Source: JTS-AC122 sp041742635 (lineage in GTDB: Bacteria; Planctomycetota; Phycisphaerae; Phycisphaerales; UBA1924). From it: DNA of 19,009 bases. A program made the translations under genes and the position numbers. The notes under the pieces were generated by a model that did no database searches, was not told where the DNA came from, and saw nothing but the letters and a program-made list of their open reading frames with translations. Shown in pieces: positions 1 through 6,988 of this stretch; the first letter of the stretch is position 1; every line of letters starts with the position of its first letter. The DNA is taken from assembly GCA_041742635.1 (NCBI GenBank), contig JBGSIF010000097.1, positions 1 through 19,009 of the forward strand, in the 5' to 3' direction.

Positions 1-323
1 AATGTGCTCCCCGAGTCTGGAAAAGTTCATCGTCCAACGATGAAGCCTAAGCGAACCACGAAGCGGACGTGAAGGCACGATGCGATGCGACGCCGCCATT
101 GCGGTTCATGGCTGCTGAGTCAAGTATATTAGTACCAAAACGAGGGTAATGCACATGAACTTCCATGAAGTCCAGCGGTTCGACATACACCCCGACGCGC
201 CAGACAATCCACAGCCAGACAATCCACAGATTGATATCGAGTGCATCTTTGGTGGGAATTTCGGGTACTCTTTTGCTTGCAGTCTTCCTGAACGAAAGAA
301 TCCTGACAGATCGGAACCACACC
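1..323. other. Gene-free left edge with an 8-bp inverted repeat and a 15-bp tandem repeat
   Basis: I see no convincing gene here. A perfect 8-bp inverted repeat (TTCATCGT, loop CCA, ACGATGAA) lies at 26-44. Read on the minus strand it is followed by CTTTT, so it could be a weak terminator for a minus-strand transcript, or an operator. A TATATT hexamer is at 125-130, and GAGG at 142-145 precedes ATG codons at 149 and 155. The ORF they would open runs to 403 and overlaps the next gene out of frame, so I regard it as a doubtful leader ORF. A tandem duplication is annotated separately. Confidence 0.5.
200..229. repeat. Perfect tandem duplication of a 15-bp unit
   Basis: The unit CCAGACAATCCACAG occurs twice with no gap, at 200-214 and 215-229, in the leader region about 95 bases upstream of the lysine-rich gene. 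Because 15 is a multiple of three it keeps every reading frame. It could be a recent slippage duplication or a doubled protein-binding site; the sequence alone does not decide. Confidence 0.85.
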
Positions 324-890
324 ATGGCAAAGAAAAAAGCGTCGAAACAAGGCACATCGACCAAAAAACACACTGCGAAATCGATGAAGAAGCCTGCTGC
401 TAAACCGACGAAGAAGCAGGCGCCCGCAAAGAAGCCGGCGTCCAAAGCCAAAAAATCCGGTAGTGCGAACAAAGCACTGGCGAACAAGGGACCATCAAAG
501 GTCACAACCGGATCGGGTGCCTCGGCGGGCGAGATCGCCCGCGATATCGTCGCGATGTTCAACGCGGGTCAGATGAAGGAGATCGAAGACAAATACTGGT
601 CGCCGAACGTGGTTTCAGTCGAGGGTGAAAACGTGGCGATGGCATGGCACGGCCGCCGTGCCGTGGAGGAAAAGAACGCGGGTTGGATGGCAACACACCG
701 GATGCACGGCGCATCGGCGGAAGGGCCGTTTGTCGGCGCATCGGGCTTCTCCATCAAGTTCGCAATGGACGTTGAAGACACGACCAACGGCACTCGGATC
801 CTCATGGAAGAAGTCGGCGTGTATCAGGTCCAGAACGGCAAAATCGTCCGGGAAGAGTTCATGTACGGACGGATGACCCCCGTGACCTGA
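324..890 (+). CDS. Lysine-rich N-terminal tail fused to a SnoaL/NTF2-like domain
   Basis: A 188-residue protein in two parts. Residues 1-60 are a lysine/alanine/proline-rich, low-complexity tail with repeated KKP and AKK motifs, like the tails of bacterial histone H1-like proteins, so it probably binds nucleic acid or is disordered. Residues 68-186 resemble a SnoaL-like/NTF2 alpha+beta barrel: an amphipathic helix (EIARDIVAMFNAG), YWSPNVVSVEG, the helix WHGRRAVEEKNAGWMA, then strands ending in EEVGVYQVQNGKIVREEFMYG. Many such domains bind small ligands or are inactive scaffolds; I see no firm catalytic residue. I chose the ATG at 324 because MAKKK is a typical start for such tails. The frame is open from an ATG at 165, and that version would add a hydrophobic segment of about 20 residues. 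No strong ribosome binding site is seen for either start. The molecular role is unknown. Confidence 0.8.
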   Translation: MAKKKASKQGTSTKKHTAKSMKKPAAKPTKKQAPAKKPASKAKKSGSANKALANKGPSKVTTGSGASAGEIARDIVAMFNAGQMKEIEDKYWSPNVVSVEGENVAMAWHGRRAVEEKNAGWMATHRMHGASAEGPFVGASGFSIKFAMDVEDTTNGTRILMEEVGVYQVQNGKIVREEFMYGRMTPVT

Positions 891-1364
891 TTCGACCGCC
901 GCGGGATCACAAATTGTGTCGTGATTTGATAAAACCGCGTGAGTAGTCGGGTCGAAGTACGTTCCTGAGAAGGCGTGCCGCCCACTCGGCCTTTCCCGAC
1001 GCGACACATCATCCGGCTTATCGTGGGGATGCCGGCTGGTTGTTCGCGTGGGACAGGCCGGCACGCCAGAGGCCCTCGGTGGACGCGAGCACGGATCGAC
1101 GGGAAACCGACTGTCCGATGCTTTTTACAGTATTACGCATTTGCTGTGGTCCCGCAGTGATCGCAATGGGGCGCGGCGAATCTCACGCTGCCGGTCAGTC
1201 GCCCACTATTGATCAACAACTTGATCGCCCCGGCAGCCTGCGGAGGCCGCCTCCGGACTTTCAAAGTGATACCAAGCACGCCTTTGGCACGCGAGATATT
1301 TAGCGAGCGTTCGGTCGCCCGTATCTAATCGGTCTCCTGAGGGGTTTTACGAGATTCGATAGAA

Positions 1365-1414
1365 GTATGTCCCACATACCCGTTCGATGAAAAGTCACTC
1401 TTTCATCGGGCGGG
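1365..1414 (+). other. Two abutting RNA hairpins, the second with a 14-bp stem
   Basis: The first hairpin is GTATGT (1365-1370), loop CCC, ACATAC (1374-1379). The second pairs 1379-1392 (CCCGTTCGATGAAA) with 1401-1414 (TTTCATCGGGCGGG) around an 8-base loop. Two of the 14 pairs are U-G wobbles (1383-1410, 1384-1409). These pair in a plus-strand RNA but would be A-C mismatches in a minus-strand RNA, so the structure points to plus-strand transcription. No U-tract follows, so it is not an ordinary intrinsic terminator. Confidence 0.6.
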
Positions 1415-1476
1415 ATTCACTCCCAACGCCGAGCGGCCTCGCACGTACAGCGGATCGCTCGGTTTTTGATGCGCAT

Positions 1477-1503
1477 AAAAACAGCCCCGAAAAAACGGGG
1501 CTG
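1477..1503 (-). terminator. Rho-independent terminator of rpmA
   Basis: An 8-bp perfect stem, CAGCCCCG (1482-1489) with CGGGGCTG (1496-1503), encloses a loop of six bases. Read on the minus strand, the stem is followed at once by five Ts (1481-1477). It lies about 75 bases beyond the rpmA stop codon, in the right orientation for that gene. Confidence 0.85.
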
Positions 1504-1577
1504 AATCATGTTGCAGCGGATGTGAGAATGCTCACGCCGGATACGAAGCACCGAATGGAGTCCATAGCGGCCTTGGA

Positions 1578-1862
1578 TCAGGCCTTGACTGCCGGGAGCC
1601 AGACCGGGCGCGGAATGGCGGGGTCGGACGGGTCAATGTGAACCTTGCGCCCGTGGAAAAGTACTTTCCCGTGACCGATGGCGTACAGGGTGTTGTCCGC
1701 ACCGATCTTCACAAGGTAGCCCGGTTTGAAGGGGGTACCAACTTGGCGAACGATGATGGACCCGGGCTGGGCGACTTCGCCGCCGTAGAGTTTGATCCCA
1801 CGGTATTTCGGGTTCGAGTCACGCCCGTTCTGAGTGGAGCCTTGCCCCTTTTTGTGTGCCAT
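1578..1862 (-). CDS. rpmA: 50S ribosomal protein bL27
   Basis: A 94-residue protein, within the usual size range for bL27. It begins MAHKKGQGSTQNGRDS and continues through YRGIKLYGGEVAQPGSIIVRQ, GTPFKPGYLVKIGADNTLYA and GKVLFHGRKVHIDP, the signature blocks of the family. The N-terminus reaches toward the peptidyl-transferase centre of the large ribosomal subunit and supports tRNA placement there. It starts directly with MAHKKG, so there is no cleavable N-terminal extension of the Firmicutes type. AGGTGA lies just upstream of the ATG as ribosome binding site. rplU (bL21), the usual partner immediately upstream, is absent: the next gene upstream on this strand encodes an unrelated exported protein. 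A promoter candidate and a terminator frame the gene, so it is probably transcribed alone. Confidence 0.97.
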   Translation of the reverse strand: MAHKKGQGSTQNGRDSNPKYRGIKLYGGEVAQPGSIIVRQVGTPFKPGYLVKIGADNTLYAIGHGKVLFHGRKVHIDPSDPAIPRPVWLPAVKA

Positions 1863-1893
1863 AGATCACCTGTACAAGATCCGAAAATAAAAA

Positions 1894-1916
1894 TCGCGGG
1901 GATGGTCCTCGCGGGG
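1894..1916 (-). repeat. Direct repeat of an 8-mer in the rpmA leader
   Basis: TCGCGGGG occurs at 1894-1901 and 1909-1916, start-to-start distance 15 bases. Both copies would lie in the untranslated leader of rpmA if the promoter at 1922-1950 is correct. Significance is uncertain. Confidence 0.5.
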
Positions 1917-1921
1917 TTGTG

Positions 1922-1950
1922 ATAGTAGCCGCGAGTTGGTGTGTGGACAA
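1922..1950 (-). promoter_or_regulatory. Candidate housekeeping-sigma promoter of rpmA
   Basis: On the minus strand, TTGTCC (1950-1945) and TACTAT (1927-1922) are separated by exactly 17 bases. Each matches the sigma-70-type consensus at four of six positions. The start of transcription would fall near 1915, giving a leader of about 50 bases before the rpmA ATG. Confidence 0.45.
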
Positions 1951-2048
1951 ACGGAGTTTCGAAGGATGCGTCGGCAGCCCGAGGCAATCAGCGTTGCCAC
2001 CGGAAAACCATTTGATGTGTGCCAGAAACATCGGCTCCGATAGATGGG

Positions 2049-2747
2049 TTATCGCATGATCCAACGGGGTGATTCTGAACGTGCGATTTCTTTCCCGATC
2101 ATCTGTGACATATCGCCGGCGACCTGATAGTTCATCTGGAACGTCTTGCGGAGAACGACTTTGTCCTTGGTGGCGGGCATATCGACACTGGTGGTCTCGC
2201 CGCTGAAGCCTGCGGCGTAAATCACGAGGGAATCAACGTCCAAATCGTTGGCCGGCCAGATGACGATGCCGTCTTTGGCGTTCTCTTTGCCCTGGAGGAG
2301 TTGGCCGATGATACTGATCTGGTCTTCGATGTAGGTGTTCTGCGTTTGGGCGATGAGGGCGCGGGTGACTTCAGTAGGAACTTCGGTGCCCGAACGACGG
2401 TTGCCGTACTCGGAGGTGAGTTCGAAGGAAGGGGCGAAGAGCAGATCCTCGCCGCTGTTATTGATGACGCGGTACGTGAGGTAATAGAAGGCTTTCTTGG
2501 CTCCGCCGGGGAGTTCGACGGTGGCGAGCCGGAGGGATCCGGGTTCGATCTCAAGTTGCCAGCGGCGTGGGATGGCCTCTGGTTCGGGTGGGGCGAGTGC
2601 CACGACCGGGGCGGGTGCCGGGGCAGCGGACATGCCGCAGACCGGCAGGATCCCAGCCGCCAGAACGATTCCAGCAGCAACCCGTCCGATAGCGGAACGG
2701 AACGAACCCGCCGGGATAAACTTGGGTGTGGAAGGTGAGCGATTCAT
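2049..2747 (-). CDS. Exported protein of unknown function
   Basis: A 232-residue protein that I cannot assign to a named family. Residues 1-45 look like a signal peptide: a basic start (MNRSPSTPKF, R17, R22), a hydrophobic core (AAGIVLAAGILPVCGM) and an alanine/proline-rich exit. The mature part is probably mainly beta (WQLEIEPGSLRLATVEL, AFYYLTYRVINNSGEDLLFAP, FELTSEYG), a pattern like an immunoglobulin-type sandwich, followed by a helical stretch (EVTRALIAQ..IEDQISIIGQLLQG) and a further strand region. I chose the ATG at 2747 because GGAG lies 7 bases upstream and the signal peptide follows directly; the frame is open for 23 more codons upstream. It is divergent from the acetyltransferase gene, with about 80 bases between the starts. 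It probably acts in the periplasm or cell envelope. Confidence 0.75.
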   Translation of the reverse strand: MNRSPSTPKFIPAGSFRSAIGRVAAGIVLAAGILPVCGMSAAPAPAPVVALAPPEPEAIPRRWQLEIEPGSLRLATVELPGGAKKAFYYLTYRVINNSGEDLLFAPSFELTSEYGNRRSGTEVPTEVTRALIAQTQNTYIEDQISIIGQLLQGKENAKDGIVIWPANDLDVDSLVIYAAGFSGETTSVDMPATKDKVVLRKTFQMNYQVAGDMSQMIGKEIARSESPRWIMR

Positions 2748-2830
2748 GGGGCGGCTCCGGTAATCGGGAGGGGTCGAGCGAAGAGTGAAGTGTACGGACG
2801 ATTCCCTTTCCGTCAAATGCGGGGTCGCGG

Positions 2831-4042
2831 ATGCAGCCAGCCGATGAACAAGTGATGGCGGCCCACCGGGACGGATTGGTCAAACCAGATCCGGGTGCGG
2901 CGTTGCCGCGCCAGCCAACCACTGGGCGTGCGCAACCCGAGATCCCGGATTGGATCGATGGGCTGGAAGTCGTGCGCGTGCCTGCGGCGATGCGGCTGCG
3001 GGCCGCCGAGCGGATCGTGGGCGGTGCGGGGGGTGACGAGCGTGGGAGCCGGGAATCCGCGGCGCGCCGGTTCGTCGAATCCGCCGGGCAGATGGGGATC
3101 GATGTTTCCCTGATGTGGGGCACGCTCGATCCCTCGGCACGCTACTTCCATCAGGTGTGCCTGATCGTGATCGGCGCAGGGCGCACGGCGATGCTGTTTT
3201 TGTCCGAAGATGATGACGAGCCGGAGTGGGACTTCGGCATGAATCTCTCGGCCTCGATCCGCCGGCGAGAACCAACGAGCGGGATCGACCAGCGTGCGCT
3301 GCTGGTGCAGCACGCGTGCCGGCACCTCCAAACGCTGCGCGGGCCGGTCGTCACGCGTGCCGGCGGCAAGTCCAAACGCATCATCGGACACAACGAGCGG
3401 AGCGTGATTCTGGTACAGGGGCTGCTGGAAACGGAAGAAACGCAGGCCGCGGACGCGCTGACGCACGTCGGGTTCGTGCGGTTGGGGGATCTCGTGTACA
3501 TGAGACGGCCGCTCGCGGGGGCGTCGTCGCGCCGAGCGGCCAAGCCCGATACGGTGAACTGGCCGGCGGGAATCACGGTAAGGCCGATGTCGCTGATCGA
3601 CCCCGCCGAGCACGACGCGGTACTCGGGCGAGCGCTCGCGCGGTCGTATATAGACACGCTGGACTGCCCGGAGTTGTGCGGGCTGCGCTCGATCGATGAT
3701 GTGATCGATTCGCACCGTGCCGTGGGGGAGATGGACCTGTCCAAATGGTGGATCATTGAAGAAAACGGGGTCGCGGAAGGGGCCATGCTATTGAGCGACT
3801 GCCCGGACCAAAGCCCGCCGATGATCGAACTGGTGTACCTGGGTCTCTCGCCCGCGCTGCGTGGGCGCGGGCTTGGGGCGGGGCTGCTGAAGATGGGCCT
3901 CGCATCCGTGAGCGGCGGGAGCGCGACCACCATCGCGTGCGCCGTGGATACTCGCAATATCCCGGCGATGAAGTTATACAAGCGCGCAGGGTTCCAGCGA
4001 TTCTCCGTGCGGGTACCGATGGTGCGCGGGCTGGGGGAATGA
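2831..4042 (+). CDS. GNAT-family N-acetyltransferase with a degenerate second GNAT unit at its N-terminus
   Basis: A 403-residue protein. The C-terminal domain (about 248-400) is a clear GNAT fold: TVRPMSLIDPAEHDAVLGRAL at the start, beta-4 MIELVYLGLSP, the acetyl-CoA pyrophosphate loop RGRGLGAGLL (344-353) and the closing block DTRNIPAMKLYKRAGFQRF. It should transfer an acetyl group from acetyl-CoA to an unknown amine. The N-terminal half (about 45-228) seems to be a second, degenerate GNAT unit. It has VCLIVIGAGRTAMLFL in the beta-strand position and ends LLETEETQAADALTHVGFVRLGDLVYMRRPL, which mimics a GNAT C-terminus, but it lacks the (R/Q)xxGx(G/A) loop. Tandem GNAT proteins such as mycothiol synthase are known. 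GGGG lies 6 bases before the chosen ATG; a second in-frame ATG is at 2855. The substrate cannot be predicted. Confidence 0.85.
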   Translation: MQPADEQVMAAHRDGLVKPDPGAALPRQPTTGRAQPEIPDWIDGLEVVRVPAAMRLRAAERIVGGAGGDERGSRESAARRFVESAGQMGIDVSLMWGTLDPSARYFHQVCLIVIGAGRTAMLFLSEDDDEPEWDFGMNLSASIRRREPTSGIDQRALLVQHACRHLQTLRGPVVTRAGGKSKRIIGHNERSVILVQGLLETEETQAADALTHVGFVRLGDLVYMRRPLAGASSRRAAKPDTVNWPAGITVRPMSLIDPAEHDAVLGRALARSYIDTLDCPELCGLRSIDDVIDSHRAVGEMDLSKWWIIEENGVAEGAMLLSDCPDQSPPMIELVYLGLSPALRGRGLGAGLLKMGLASVSGGSATTIACAVDTRNIPAMKLYKRAGFQRFSVRVPMVRGLGE

Positions 4043-4106
4043 AGCGAGTTGTACGTAGCGAGCAAGTTGAAAACGCTGTACCGCTGACCTCGCTCCGAAG
4101 CAAGGC

Positions 4107-6584
4107 TCATTTGGTACGTTTGGTCAAACGGACGGCCCGCACCGTGACCGCCTTGAGCGCGTCGTGAACCCCGATGGACTTCAGCGCCTGGCTCACTTTG
4201 TCGGCGGCGCGGTATCGCAGGTTGCTCTGGATAATCCGGCGGGCCTCGGATGATGGATCGATGTGGATGGGCAAGTGCCCATTGGGGTAGGACGTACTGA
4301 TCGACCGCAGCGAGTCGCGCTCGTGACGCAAGTGGTCTCGTTCATTCCAAAGAGTTTCGGCGAGGGAGAACGCGCGGATGTATTCGACGCCTCGGGATGC
4401 GATCTCGGCGCCGAACTCGGTGGTGGCGACCTCTCGGGGCGTGTCACGATGCCGGCGGGCTGCGATGTCGAAAATGGCTTCCAACCGCACCGCCATGCGC
4501 TCGGGGGTAAATCCGGCTTCGATGCGGCGTCGTCCGTTCTCGCCGGCGTCGCGCACCCGACGCGGCTCGCGCAGCAACCCGGCGAGATGCTCCAAAAACG
4601 CCGCCGCTTCCTGTTCTTCGCTTGCGCGGGGGAGCAGCACACCGCACTCCGGCGTCACTAGTTCTCGCTGCCCACCGACGTCCGCGCCAACGACCACAAG
4701 CCCCATCGCCATCGCCTCGAAGACCGACAACGCGATCCCTTCCCACTGTGACGGCAGAAAGAAAATATCGCTCGCGGAGAAATAGTCACGCATTCGTTCC
4801 TGCGGGATCGCGCCGAGCAGTCGCACACGTTCGCCAAGCCGGTTGTCGTGTACGAACTGACGGAGCCAGCCCATGTCCGGGCCGTCGCCCGCCACGAGGC
4901 ATGTCCACGGCGCGGCGGTATCTCGCTGGTCCGCGAGCAGCCTCATCGCTTCGGCGAAGACACGCGGCTGCTTCTGCTGCACCAGCCGACCCGCGTAAAG
5001 GATCACGACATGATCGTCGCTCAGCCCCTGCTCGCGCCGCACCCGCGCGCGGGCTTCGTCGTCGCGCATCATCCCGCGTGTATCACTGACGTAGCACACC
5101 TCGACACGCTCCGCCAACGCACCGCGCTGCACCATCCATTGCCTGAGGTGCTCGGACGAAACGATGTTCGCATCGAGCGAGGGCTGGCACCCAATCGCAT
5201 AGCGCGGGTACCCGCCGTTCTTCCACCATGGCTCTTCCATGTGGCAGAGATCCACATACGTCGGCCGCGGGTGGTGCGCTCGCAAATACGGCAGCAGGTG
5301 ATACCCCAGTTCGCTGTTGCTCACCATCACGACGTCCGGGCAACGCGACCCGATCAAATACCGCAGGAACACAGGAAAATCCGGCATCCGCAGGAAATGC
5401 GGCATCACAAAGACATCGGGCGTGTGCTTGGTGAACTCCGGCTGCCACGAGTTGTCTCCCGGCACAGTGGTGGCGATCGTGACGCTCCACCCGCGCTCGA
5501 CGAGTTCGCGTGTCATGGCGAGGTTGAACTTGTCGGCCCCGCCGAGCGTCAGCCACGGTGCGATGAGTAGCAACCGCCGCCCGTTGGCGTCTCCGGTGCC
5601 CGCGGCGGGGTTGAGCAGATCGACGGGGTTTGTCACGGGCACATCGCTGCGCACCGGCTCGAAGGGCATGTGCCACTCGGGGGTCGCGTGCGGGAACGTC
5701 TCACGGCCCGCCGAGTACAGCGAGCGGTACTTCGTCCGCAGCGATTCACGAAAAGCGGCCACGCGGTCTTGGCTTGACAGATTATCCCACGGCCCCGCGC
5801 CGATCGCCTGCGCCGCACGCCGGCGGTACCAATCCAGGTATTCCGGTATCGTCGCGCCCCACAACCCCAGCGAGGCGCAGCGGACCCAGAACTCCCAGTC
5901 TTCCATCCCGCCGCGGATGGATTCGTCAAACCCCCCGCCACCACCACCGCCGTCCCCACCGCTCCCCTCCCCGACCACATCGCGTGCGGCCAGTTCCCAC
6001 GCACTCGTGCGGATCATCGTGGTTGCGGTGGCGAGGTTCTCATTAAGAAACTCGGCCCGCTCGTGGAACCCGCGGGTCCAAAGGTACTCTTGCGCCCCGA
6101 AGCCGACTGTGTACCCCTTGACCCACGACGCCTCGGGGTGCGTGTGGAGATACCAGACACACTTTTCAAGGGTTGTCGGTTCGATCAGGTCGTCGCTATC
6201 GACAAGAATAACAAAGGGAGTGCGGGCCTCGCGGAAGCCGGTGTTGCGGGCCGCGCTAAGGCCTTTGTTCATGTCGTGTGATACGACGCGCACGCGCGGA
6301 TCGATCGAGCGGTACTCGTCGAGAATCGCGAGCGCGTCGGGGTCGGTCGAGCCATCGTCAATGATGACCCACTCGAAGTTCTGGAGCGATTGGTTGAAGA
6401 TCGACGCCGCGGTCTCGCGGAAGACCGGGCCAGTGTTGAAGAACGGTGTCACGACGGTCGCCGCGGCAGGTTTGGTGGCACCGCTCTCCCGAGCGATGTC
6501 TTCATTCCTCAAAATATACGCTAATCCCGGGCGCCGATGCGACGCCGGGGTGTTCGTGTAATCAGGCGTTCGAGGATCGATCAT
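4107..6584 (-). CDS. Two-domain glycosyltransferase (GT2 family fused to GT4 family)
   Basis: An 825-residue protein with two glycosyltransferase modules. Residues 41-270 form a GT2-type GT-A domain: TVVTPFFNTG, the nucleotide-binding DDGSTD (76-81), the metal-binding DSDD (129-132) and the putative catalytic-base block MEDWEFW (227-233). Residues 337-715 form a GT4-type GT-B domain: LLLIAPWLTLGGADKF at the N-lobe, YAGRLVQQKQPRVFAEA, VAGDGPDMGWL, and the donor-binding E-x7-E motif EGIALSVFE (615-623). A charged, possibly coiled-coil tail follows (740-765). There is no signal peptide or membrane segment, so it is probably cytoplasmic and could add two sugars in succession to a polysaccharide or protein glycan. 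A glycine-rich insert (205-218) is encoded by a GGN microsatellite. GGGA lies 9 bases before the ATG. It is convergent with the acetyltransferase gene; no other glycan genes are nearby, so donors and acceptor are unknown. Confidence 0.93.
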   Translation of the reverse strand: MIDPRTPDYTNTPASHRRPGLAYILRNEDIARESGATKPAAATVVTPFFNTGPVFRETAASIFNQSLQNFEWVIIDDGSTDPDALAILDEYRSIDPRVRVVSHDMNKGLSAARNTGFREARTPFVILVDSDDLIEPTTLEKCVWYLHTHPEASWVKGYTVGFGAQEYLWTRGFHERAEFLNENLATATTMIRTSAWELAARDVVGEGSGGDGGGGGGGFDESIRGGMEDWEFWVRCASLGLWGATIPEYLDWYRRRAAQAIGAGPWDNLSSQDRVAAFRESLRTKYRSLYSAGRETFPHATPEWHMPFEPVRSDVPVTNPVDLLNPAAGTGDANGRRLLLIAPWLTLGGADKFNLAMTRELVERGWSVTIATTVPGDNSWQPEFTKHTPDVFVMPHFLRMPDFPVFLRYLIGSRCPDVVMVSNSELGYHLLPYLRAHHPRPTYVDLCHMEEPWWKNGGYPRYAIGCQPSLDANIVSSEHLRQWMVQRGALAERVEVCYVSDTRGMMRDDEARARVRREQGLSDDHVVILYAGRLVQQKQPRVFAEAMRLLADQRDTAAPWTCLVAGDGPDMGWLRQFVHDNRLGERVRLLGAIPQERMRDYFSASDIFFLPSQWEGIALSVFEAMAMGLVVVGADVGGQRELVTPECGVLLPRASEEQEAAAFLEHLAGLLREPRRVRDAGENGRRRIEAGFTPERMAVRLEAIFDIAARRHRDTPREVATTEFGAEIASRGVEYIRAFSLAETLWNERDHLRHERDSLRSISTSYPNGHLPIHIDPSSEARRIIQSNLRYRAADKVSQALKSIGVHDALKAVTVRAVRLTKRTK

Positions 6585-6988
6585 CAGTCACATTCCCACG
6601 AGGGTCTAGGCTTTGTTTCACGTCCGTGCAACCAGTTGCGAATACATTGATAAGGAAGCCCCCCGATCACGATTCCGCTTATTGAATGACCACCAACCGC
6701 GCCGAACCCCGCCGATCAGGCGAGGCGAGCGACGACGTCTCGCAACAACATGTCGAGCAGCCAACGCGGCTCACGCGCACACCGTTCGCCGACCACCCGA
6801 TGCGTCGGGTCTCCAAGCGAACATCTACCGAAGAACTCCTCCGAGGGTGTGGGCCGCCGGAACAGACTATTGCACCCAAACCGCCCCGAGGCAACCCGCC
6901 GGCTTAGAAGTTGAACATTCACAGGCACGCCCGCACATGCGTACCGCATCCGCGCGGGATACAGGCACGCTTTGATCTACACTGTTGG
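6585..6988. other. 404-base divergent intergenic region
   Basis: I see no gene between the divergent glycosyltransferase and T-fold genes. It must hold both promoters, but neither is clear. Two small inverted repeats stand out: GCAAC-CA-GTTGC at 6628-6639, about 45 bases before the glycosyltransferase start, and ACCCGA-TGCG-TCGGGT at 6795-6810. A TACACT hexamer at 6978-6983 ends five bases before the ATG at 6989 and could be a -10 element for a leaderless transcript. Confidence 0.5.

Larger units (their letters stand above)
891..1577. other. 687-base gene-free region rich in inverted repeats
   Basis: No reading frame here looks like a protein gene. Short perfect inverted repeats are frequent: CACAA-A-TTGTG near 909-919, GCCGGC at 1031-1036 with 1057-1062, GATCAA-CAAC-TTGATC at 1211-1226, CGGAGG-CCG-CCTCCG at 1241-1255, GTATGT-CCC-ACATAC at 1365-1379 and a 14-bp hairpin at 1379-1414. 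The rpmA terminator lies at 1477-1503. I searched by eye for tRNA, tmRNA, SRP RNA and common riboswitch signatures and recognised none. The cluster at about 1211-1414 is a candidate non-coding RNA or long leader. Confidence 0.55.

Noticed and set aside
47..562. Minus-strand frame for a 171-residue hydrophobic protein
   Set aside because: It is the reverse strand of the lysine-rich tail; Lys codons read backwards give Leu/Phe. No ribosome binding site and no family resemblance.
1387..1641. Plus-strand 84-residue frame across the rpmA terminator
   Set aside because: It runs through a hairpin, the rpmA terminator and the end of rpmA, and has no recognisable protein features.
5317..6561. Plus-strand 414-residue frame
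   Set aside because: Lies entirely opposite the glycosyltransferase, which has all catalytic motifs; long shadow frames are common in GC-rich DNA.
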